Shown: positions 16,901 to 21,533 of the stretch, one piece after another
Layout of the letters: each line of letters opens with the position of its first letter
How positions within the stretch are numbered: position 1 is the stretch's first letter
NCBI GenBank assembly: GCA_002428325.1
Contig: DIVR01000055.1
Span: forward strand, 44,456 to 65,988
Direction: 5' to 3'
Length of the DNA: 21,533 bases
From: a bacterium UBP4_UBA6127
GTDB taxonomy: Bacteria; UBP4; UBA4092
The notes under the pieces: model-generated
What the model was told of the DNA's origin: nothing
The model's database searches: none
The model's input: the letters and a program-made list of their open reading frames with translations, nothing else
Program-made: the position numbers and the translations under genes

Positions 16901-18115
16901 GATGAAAATAATAAGCAGTTATCTGCAGTCCTAAAAGAGATCAAAAAAATAATCCTTCCCAAGGGTATCCGGTATTTTGATAAAAATAACGATAGCTCAT
17001 CAAGATGGAAAAATAATCAAAGCAAGTTGAAACAGATTACCCATAGGGGTGGGCTATCTTTGCGGAGGATAGTTGCGATAGAAGGATATTATAAGCTGGC
17101 AAAAGCCTATAAAAATCACCCGGAACCTGATAATTTGACTAAGAACATTCCTCTTCCGGGTGATAATTCATCAGCTGGATTTAACCAAAGAATAAGGGAT
17201 ACTCTCGAACGCATGAAAGAACAACGTGTTAAACAAATAGCTAGCCGGATAGTTGAATCAGCTCTTGGTTTAGGAATTGAGGGATATAAGAAACGCCCAT
17301 TAACACCTGAAAGTAAACCTTGCCAGGCTATTGTAATTGAAGACTTGAGTCATTACAGGCCTGATGAGCTTCAGACAAGAAGAGAAAATCGTAGATTAAT
17401 GCAATGGTCATCTTCTAAGGTTAAAAAATACCTTAGTGAAGCGTGTGAAATGCATGATGTACTTTTAGTTGAGATATCTCCTGAGTATACATCCAGGCAG
17501 GATTCAAGGACTGGCGTGGCTGGGCTTAGATGTATCGATATTAATATAAGAGAATTTCTTAAGGATTCCTCTAGTTGGCAGAATAAGATAAAAACTATTC
17601 AAATGAAGCCAACCAATAAAAAATCAAATTTAGACCAATATTTAATAGAACTAAATGAGTCATTAGGAGAGAGATATAAAGATAAAGTAATCCCTTCTGA
17701 TAAGTTTGTTCGAATACCTAGAAAGGGTGGAGATATTTTTGTTTCTTCATCAAAGGAATCCCCTGTTTCAAAAGGGATTCAGGCTGATTTAAATGCTGCT
17801 GCCAATATTGGGTTAAAAGCATTATTGGACCCTGATTGGGCGGGAGCTTGGTGGTATATTCTTATAGAAGCGAAAAGTAACCATGTTATTCCTTATGGAA
17901 AAAAATACAAAGGTGCTGAATGTCTCAGGGATTTTAAGTTTAGTGGTTTGGAAAACCAAGTTATGAAGAATAATATGAATCTTTGGAGAGATCTTCAGTC
18001 TCAGTTTTCCAGTGAAGATAAATGGATGTCATATAAAGAATATAATGAACTTACTGAAAAAAGAGTTATCAATATATTAAGAGAAAGAGCTGGATTAGAA
18101 CTTATAGAAGAATAA
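13922..18115 (+). CDS. cas12b: Cas12b (C2c1) RNA-guided DNA endonuclease, type V-B
   Basis: This 1397-residue effector has all three RuvC motifs with the Cas12b context: SVDLGHRYAAS (Asp753), AIVIEDLSHYR (Glu1140) and IQADLNAAANIG (Asp1289). Between the second and third are RRENRRLMQWSS and SRTGVAGLRC, which match the Cas12b-specific RRENxxLMxW and RTGxxGxRC segments, and GGDIFVSS precedes motif III as in known Cas12b. Compared with the Alicyclobacillus enzyme (1129 residues; D570, E848, D977) the part before motif I is about 180 residues longer and the I-II interval about 110 longer. One addition is a Lys/Asn/Glu-rich segment at about 192-220. It should bind a crRNA:tracrRNA pair and cut DNA with a single RuvC site. 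It begins the operon and ends 1 bp before the next start. Codon use is clearly more AT-rich than in genes before 13700, suggesting acquisition. Confidence 0.97.
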   Translation: MAAFQRSYTMNLKPATSEQDKFILWNRLFLTHWSVNEGAKIFGELFLNLRGGLSPELGIFDLNKDKDDRKKKALVMGRRRLLALGWLSVEDNLSAGDHPFRIREIPVGRNMEIKQATTLLTEILKNKGVKDEAVIKEWIDDCTPSLIANIREDAVWINRAKSFYSMNPCPTKDEVWKILSYVLNTSFLDLSLNDSSERDNTKNKKGTKENEKDVSNKSKELYGWLFTKNPNKMREAGENKDKFINNFRENFNTFTDYANLKVEIELWRKNNISNTLLITQKAKYPPEVKEANHPSKFSVGYRKLLVHLELWPSSKDENGDIPKGIEGKDKSHNQILLDYLLEVCNEGNKTTKKVIVPAWADGIKTELESKASIKVGDSTSSVLQRLMIKMAARRISQTLSWIKINEQVRHDAYQKKNKAFKLLCEIDKNGEACKWLENYELFRRDDSGGEEYHISARAISCWKQILEEWQKNDSSKALREKVKVVQAAEDKFGDARLFEDLADDNARSVWLLPDGNKTPDILNWWCEYRTADIDESRFKIPCYCHPHPFKHPVYVEYGKSNPQVIFSLKHDKARKNRIDNGWNPKNPRILALLLLDIVRQKSTLAPFVWESKRLWKDLGGDATVTYKIPRSDRMGLSSIGNIDYARPEVPFLKEKWNARLQSDRRTLEKLEKYWNPESMKWIDDGKFLIQSKWFITFGPDMETAEGPWKLYLKENINDNNYLGNRSKENQKRGYRAKKLLSGYPAGMRILSVDLGHRYAASCAIWETITKKQITEELAYQPDKNSVFEHSCKTIDKKIKNTVYRRIGDDSIDAPWAKLEKQFTIKLQGEDKSCYLLRSDEKELFRSILSKLSCLNNDTGHNILEMIENLLRIVKAKIYRQGILARISYSMTAQYKPGKGGQKSPLSDEDKIHYLSENLAAWSALMGNQEWNEDGISDWYKKYISHLVSGPKPKEGNRKSDRDKIIEYFLPAARKLYDDNETRINIHDLFKELWDENNKQLSAVLKEIKKIILPKGIRYFDKNNDSSSRWKNNQSKLKQITHRGGLSLRRIVAIEGYYKLAKAYKNHPEPDNLTKNIPLPGDNSSAGFNQRIRDTLERMKEQRVKQIASRIVESALGLGIEGYKKRPLTPESKPCQAIVIEDLSHYRPDELQTRRENRRLMQWSSSKVKKYLSEACEMHDVLLVEISPEYTSRQDSRTGVAGLRCIDINIREFLKDSSSWQNKIKTIQMKPTNKKSNLDQYLIELNESLGERYKDKVIPSDKFVRIPRKGGDIFVSSSKESPVSKGIQADLNAAANIGLKALLDPDWAGAWWYILIEAKSNHVIPYGKKYKGAECLRDFKFSGLENQVMKNNMNLWRDLQSQFSSEDKWMSYKEYNELTEKRVINILRERAGLELIEE

Positions 18116-18116
18116 T

Positions 18117-19814
18117 ATGGATAATAAAAGGCTCTGGACAACCCGGCATATTGCCGAATACTGCTATTGTCCACGACTGTTTTATCTGGAAGAAGTGGAA
18201 GGTATATTTATATCCAGTGCTGATGTGGAAACGGGTCTAAATGTCCATCACAAGGTTGATCAGCCTAGTATGGAGCCAAGATCAACGGATTCTGGTACTA
18301 GCCAGGAGGATAATAAACCTAAAATTATCAGGAGTTTTTGGCTTACGCATGAATCCTTAGATTACACTGGGAAATTGGATTTAGTTGAGCTGAATGGAAA
18401 AAATGCCATACCCGTTGAATACCGAAAGGGAAGACCTTTTAGAAAGGAAGTAGGTTTAGCTTCGGATACTGACCAGCCAGGGGTATGGCCTACTGATAGA
18501 GTTCAAGTCCTTTTACAATCGGTTTTACTAATTGATAATGGTTACCAGGTTAGTGAAGGCAGAATATATTATTCAAGTGAAAAAAGGTATCTTACAATTC
18601 CTATTACTTCTGAGGTAAAGCAGGAAGTAATAGAAATTATTAGAGAAATAAATGAATGTGCTTCAGGCAAAAGGCCTGAACCTTTGGTGAATGATCCTAA
18701 ATGTCCCAGGTGTTCGCTTCAGCCATATTGCCTGCCTGATGAGATATCTTTTTCCAATTCTATAAATCCTGATAGGGAACCTATACCGAGACAAATACTT
18801 ACACCCTGTGATGAGGGTTCTCATTTAGTCGTTCAAGCTTTTGGGGTAAGAGTTAATATCCAGGGACAAACCATCCATATTCATAATAAAGATGATGAGC
18901 GAATTAAAGAAATTCCTTTAGCTGGGTTAAGTAGTGTTATGTTGGTTGGTCCCATTCAAATAACTACTCAAGCAATCCAGGTCCTGAGTGAACGGGGTAT
19001 CACTATTTCTTTTATGTCTTCTGCTGGAAGATTAATATCAATAATCGAACCTTTCGATTCAACGGGTGTTTTTATTAGAAAAGCACAAATGAAAGCCTTT
19101 GATGATTATGCTATTAAGCTGGAATTATCAAAACAAATTGTAACTTCGAAGATATCAAATCAAAGAACACTGTTAATGAGAAATTGTGATTCCCTTTCTA
19201 AAGAAGTACTTGTCTCCCTTCAGAGATTAATCGAGCAAGCCCAAGAATCGACTCATCTTGAAAGCTTATTAGGTTTTGAGGGTCAAGCTGCAGCCCTATA
19301 TTTTAAGCATTTTCCTAAGATGTTAAAAACTCCTTTAGGTAAGGAATTTAGTGTAAATGGAAGAAGCAGGAGGCCTCCGCCAGATCCTGTGAATTCCTGT
19401 CTTTCCATGGGGTATTCAATGTTGGTTAATGAATGTGTATCTGCGTTAAGGTCTGCAAGGTTAGAACCTTCTTTAGGGGGGTATCATACCTATAAACCCG
19501 GAAGGCCAGCTTTGGCATGTGATCTCATGGAACCCTTTCGACCCTTGATAGCAGATTCAATTGCTTTAACAGTATTCAATAAAGGAGAGCTTACAGAAGG
19601 TCATTTTATCCGGAGTGCTTCAGGATGTCTTTTAACTCCAGCCGGAAGGAAGTCTTTTTTTAATGCTTATGGAAGAAGAATGGATACAGAAATAACTCAT
19701 CCATTTTTTGGGTATCGCCTGAGTTATCGCAGGATGATCTTTCTTCACGCTAGAATGATTGCCGCATGGTTGACGGGAGAAGTTAAAACACTGAGTTTTA
19801 TCACTACCCGATAG
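18117..19814 (+). CDS. cas4-cas1: Cas4-Cas1 fusion protein (spacer acquisition)
   Basis: The 565-residue protein joins two adaptation enzymes. Residues 1 to about 215 are Cas4: Cys18 in EYCYCPRLFYL, His44/His45, GKLD (Asp88), PVEYRKG (Glu101, Lys104), a QVLLQS motif (130-135), and the iron-sulfur Cys196, Cys199 and Cys205. Residues from about 225 are Cas1, with the metal ligands Glu388 (LLGFEGQAAA), His457 (GGYHTYKPGRPAL) and Asp469 (ACDLMEPFRP). The fused Cas4 should trim and check the PAM of prespacers, and Cas1 with Cas2 integrates them. Cas4-Cas1 fusions are typical of type V-B and of some type I loci. The start lies 1 bp after the cas12b stop with no clear ribosome site, so it is probably translationally coupled. 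Confidence 0.96.
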   Translation: MDNKRLWTTRHIAEYCYCPRLFYLEEVEGIFISSADVETGLNVHHKVDQPSMEPRSTDSGTSQEDNKPKIIRSFWLTHESLDYTGKLDLVELNGKNAIPVEYRKGRPFRKEVGLASDTDQPGVWPTDRVQVLLQSVLLIDNGYQVSEGRIYYSSEKRYLTIPITSEVKQEVIEIIREINECASGKRPEPLVNDPKCPRCSLQPYCLPDEISFSNSINPDREPIPRQILTPCDEGSHLVVQAFGVRVNIQGQTIHIHNKDDERIKEIPLAGLSSVMLVGPIQITTQAIQVLSERGITISFMSSAGRLISIIEPFDSTGVFIRKAQMKAFDDYAIKLELSKQIVTSKISNQRTLLMRNCDSLSKEVLVSLQRLIEQAQESTHLESLLGFEGQAAALYFKHFPKMLKTPLGKEFSVNGRSRRPPPDPVNSCLSMGYSMLVNECVSALRSARLEPSLGGYHTYKPGRPALACDLMEPFRPLIADSIALTVFNKGELTEGHFIRSASGCLLTPAGRKSFFNAYGRRMDTEITHPFFGYRLSYRRMIFLHARMIAAWLTGEVKTLSFITTR

Positions 19815-19821
19815 GTGGAAT

Positions 19822-20112
19822 ATGAAACGTTGTTATTTGGTTGCTTATGATATCCATGAGCCTAAGAGACTCTATAAAGTGTTTCGTATCCTTAAAGGAT
19901 ATGGAGAACATTGGCAATTGTCAGTATTCTTTTGCTACTTAAAAGATATAGATAAAATAAGAATGCAGGGTCAACTGAATGAGATAGTTAATCATGCTCA
20001 AGACCAGATATTAATTATTGATATGGGAATAGATGAGAAAAAAGCAAGAGATACTACCTTGGTCATTGGGCAACCCTTAATACCCCAAAATGAGCATTTG
20101 CTTATTGTGTGA
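19822..20112 (+). CDS. cas2: Cas2, spacer-integration subunit
   Basis: The 96-residue protein has the Cas2 N-terminal strand CYLVAYDI with the conserved Asp10, the arginine after it, and the LKGYGEHWQLSVFFCYL segment shared by Cas2 proteins. Two Cas2 subunits bridge Cas1 dimers in the integration complex. It starts 7 bp after the Cas4-Cas1 stop with TAGGTGG as ribosome site, and its stop is 8 bp before the TTGACA of the tracrRNA promoter. Confidence 0.95.
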   Translation: MKRCYLVAYDIHEPKRLYKVFRILKGYGEHWQLSVFFCYLKDIDKIRMQGQLNEIVNHAQDQILIIDMGIDEKKARDTTLVIGQPLIPQNEHLLIV

Positions 20113-20120
20113 AAAATAGT

Positions 20121-20149
20121 TTGACAAATAGTATACCCTTATTTAAAAT
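20121..20149 (+). promoter_or_regulatory. Strong promoter for the tracrRNA
   Basis: TTGACA (20121-20126), a 17-bp spacer and TAAAAT (20144-20149) form a near-consensus sigma-70 promoter immediately after cas2. The expected start is about 20156, directly before the first hairpin of the predicted tracrRNA. Confidence 0.8.
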
Positions 20150-20155
20150 CTAATT

Positions 20156-20245
20156 AACTCTTCCAAGGGAAGGGCCTATTTCCCAGCATGTGTCTTCGCA
20201 TTTAATTGCTTTAGCACTGGGCATCGTTCTTTTTAGTAGTGGTGA
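20156..20245 (+). ncRNA. tracrRNA of the type V-B system (3' end approximate)
   Basis: The main anti-repeat at 20222-20240 reads CATCGTTCTTTTTAGTAGT and complements repeat positions 13-31 with 18 of 19 pairs; the exception is T20227 opposite C26. A second anti-repeat GTGTC (20190-20194) complements repeat positions 32-36. The predicted fold has a 7-bp 5' hairpin (CTCTTCC 20158-20164 with GGAAGGG 20168-20174), then the stem CCCAG (20182-20186) with CTGGG (20217-20221) enclosing anti-repeat 2. Anti-repeat 1 follows directly. The same plan is known for the Alicyclobacillus and Bacillus Cas12b tracrRNAs. The 5' end follows from the promoter at 20121. The 3' end is uncertain: there is no strong terminator, only ACCAAAGGTCTTTT at about 20253-20266. 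Confidence 0.85.
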
Positions 20246-20454
20246 ATGTATACCAAAGGTCTTTTACAATTGAATATCGAGTATCGAGGTGACAGGCAGG
20301 AGGGTTACTTATACTCGATTATGCCTTGATCTTTGATAATAAAGATGATATCTGGTCTGAGGTATTTCAATATGGATTATATTATGAGGATCTTTGGGGT
20401 CACTCGAAAAATATTGTCCAGGAGTTTGATATTTCTGATGATAGAAGGTGGACT
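20246..20454 (+). other. CRISPR leader region
   Basis: These 209 bases lie between the tracrRNA and the first repeat and should hold the array promoter and the Cas1-Cas2 recognition signals. A 9-bp inverted repeat ATCGAGTAT/ATACTCGAT (20276-20284 and 20311-20319) could be a hairpin or protein site. A frame is open from 20293 to a TAA at 20458 inside the first repeat (55 codons, no ATG, protein-like ending EFDISDDRRWTV), and an AGGAGGG lies at 20298-20304. It may be a gene remnant or chance. Confidence 0.6.
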
Positions 20455-21533
20455 GTTTAAGTAGATACTACTAAAAAGACCGATGGACACTAACTCAATA
20501 ATAGAAGACAAATGAGAACGTAATCGTTTAAGTAGATACTACTAAAAAGACCGATGGACACTACAGGTGATGCTTTAACTGATAACCAAGCATACGTTTA
20601 AGTAGATACTACTAAAAAGACCGATGGACACTTTTATATAATCCGCATCTGCCAAGTCTAATTTAAGTTTAAGTAGATACTACTAAAAAGACCGATGGAC
20701 ACCAACGACACCTCATCAAACCCGGTCAAGTCCATATGTTTAAGTAGATACTACTAAAAAGACCGATGGACACCCATCAGAAGGTATTTATGATTTCCCA
20801 ACCATCCGTTTAAGTAGATACTACTAAAAAGACCGATGGACACAAGGTAATCAAGTTTGAACTGTCGAGCGGAAATGTTTAAGTAGATACTACTAAAAAG
20901 ACCGATGGACACTAGGTCTTCCTCTCTTTCTTAATTCTTCTGATACGTTTAAGTAGATACTACTAAAAAGACCGATGGACACCATAACGGAAATTGGGTC
21001 GTTCTTTGCGATGGATGGTTTAAGTAGATACTACTAAAAAGACCGATGGACACTTTAAGATTGAATGCCTTCCCGTCAATATACCCGTCGTTTAAGTAGA
21101 TACTACTAAAAAGACCGATGGACACGACCCCGAAGGGATCTCCTCCTCATGGATAGAGTGTTTAAGTAGATACTACTAAAAAGACCGATGGACACTTAGC
21201 CAATAGATATGATTATCAATAAGGACTTCCGTTTAAGTAGATACTACTAAAAAGACCGATGGACACTAATTCCCAAGTAACTCCAGAATGCAATGGTCTT
21301 GTTTAAGTAGATACTACTAAAAAGACCGATGGACACTGAATGGTATCGGCTGTCATTTCCTCAAAGGAAGTTTAAGTAGATACTACTAAAAAGACCGATG
21401 GACACTAAGTAAATAAGAGGAAAACTATGACAGATGTAGGTTTAAGTAGATACTACTAAAAAGACCGATGGACACCCGTAATATTTTCCAGTGTTTCTCA
21501 TTTCGGAAATGTTTAAGTAGATACTACTAAAAA
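20455..21533 (+). CRISPR. Type V-B CRISPR array, at least 16 repeats and 15 spacers, truncated by the window end
   Basis: Fifteen complete 36-bp repeats begin GTTTAAGTAG and end GATGGACAC; a sixteenth starts at 21511 and is cut after 23 bp. I saw no differences between copies. Starts are 20455, 20526, 20596, 20667, 20738, 20808, 20877, 20947, 21018, 21090, 21160, 21231, 21301, 21370, 21440 and 21511. The 15 spacers are 33-36 bp (mostly 34-35) and all different. Orientation is + strand, judged by the repeat ending in CAC as in Cas12b guides and by the tracrRNA pairing. The repeat also contains a small hairpin (AGTAG, ATA loop, CTACT; positions 6-18) that overlaps the anti-repeat target. The leader end, nearest cas2, should carry the newest spacers. 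Confidence 0.99.

Noticed and set aside
20167..20184. Alternative hairpin GGGAA/TTCCC in the tracrRNA
   Set aside because: It would break the CCCAG/CTGGG stem and compete with the longer 5' hairpin, both of which fit the known Cas12b tracrRNA layout better.
20345..20466. Short ATG-started frame of 39 codons in the leader
   Set aside because: It has no ribosome site, ends inside the repeat and has an unremarkable composition; the other frame discussed in the findings looks more protein-like.
20455..20490. Resemblance of the repeat to Cas12a repeats (GTAGAT and a short stem)
   Set aside because: The stem is at the opposite side of the repeat relative to the spacer, the effector has Cas12b motifs, and a tracrRNA is present, which Cas12a does not use.
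20491..21510. Spacers targeting other parts of this window
   Set aside because: Reading each spacer against the window by eye gave no convincing match; a proper search would be needed to exclude short or diverged matches.

Overview
The window reads as bacterial chromosome, probably from an uncultured anaerobic lineage with a Gram-negative-type envelope. The support is a lipoprotein signal peptide, Sec-type signal peptides and a ferredoxin-dependent 2-oxoacid oxidoreductase subunit next to an aryl-CoA ligase. Base composition looks moderate, and the CRISPR block is visibly more AT-rich. I cannot name the phylum from the sequence alone.

Layout. (1) 1-1527: the end of a 2-oxoacid:acceptor oxidoreductase gamma subunit overlaps a phenylacetate-CoA ligase (paaK-like) by 4 bp, closed by a strong terminator. 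(2) 1686-3716: an exported lipoprotein alpha/beta-hydrolase and a secreted protein of unknown function. (3) 3841-6167: a 433-residue protein in which I see two PH-like repeats, followed by two small multi-zinc-ribbon proteins. (4) 6168-7804: an intergenic region with two 'TTTTGACAGCTGTCAAAA'-type palindromes, then a DUF2961/GH172-type glycosidase and its terminator. (5) 7839-9323, minus strand: a GT-C membrane glycosyltransferase whose start is best placed at a GTG with a near-perfect Shine-Dalgarno. (6) 9324-10372: a repeat-dense non-coding kilobase with three more of the palindromes, a 165-bp direct repeat 282 bp apart, and two MITE-like inverted-repeat elements. (7) 10373-13700: an ABC exporter (ATPase and permease) and an exported alpha/beta-hydrolase-like protein. 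(8) 13922-21533: a complete type V-B CRISPR-Cas locus, with the array running off the end.

The CRISPR locus is the centrepiece. It holds cas12b (1397 aa, about 270 residues longer than the well-studied Alicyclobacillus protein), a cas4-cas1 fusion, cas2, a tracrRNA gene and an array of at least 16 repeats (15 complete 36-bp repeats, 15 spacers of 33-36 bp). I located the tracrRNA by finding a 19-nt anti-repeat (18 matches) at 20222-20240. A second short anti-repeat (GTGTC, 20190-20194) pairs with the last five bases of the repeat, so the two pair with contiguous repeat positions 13-31 and 32-36. A consensus-like promoter (TTGACA, 17 bp, TAAAAT) lies just upstream and overlaps the last three bases before the cas2 untranslated region, close behind the cas2 stop. 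The predicted RNA has the plan known for Cas12b tracrRNAs: a 5' hairpin, a stem enclosing anti-repeat 2, then anti-repeat 1 directly after the stem.

Working together: Cas4-Cas1 and Cas2 would capture and insert spacers at the leader side (left end) of the array, the array would be transcribed on the + strand, crRNA would pair with the tracrRNA, and Cas12b with an intact RuvC triad (D753, E1140, D1289) would cut target DNA.
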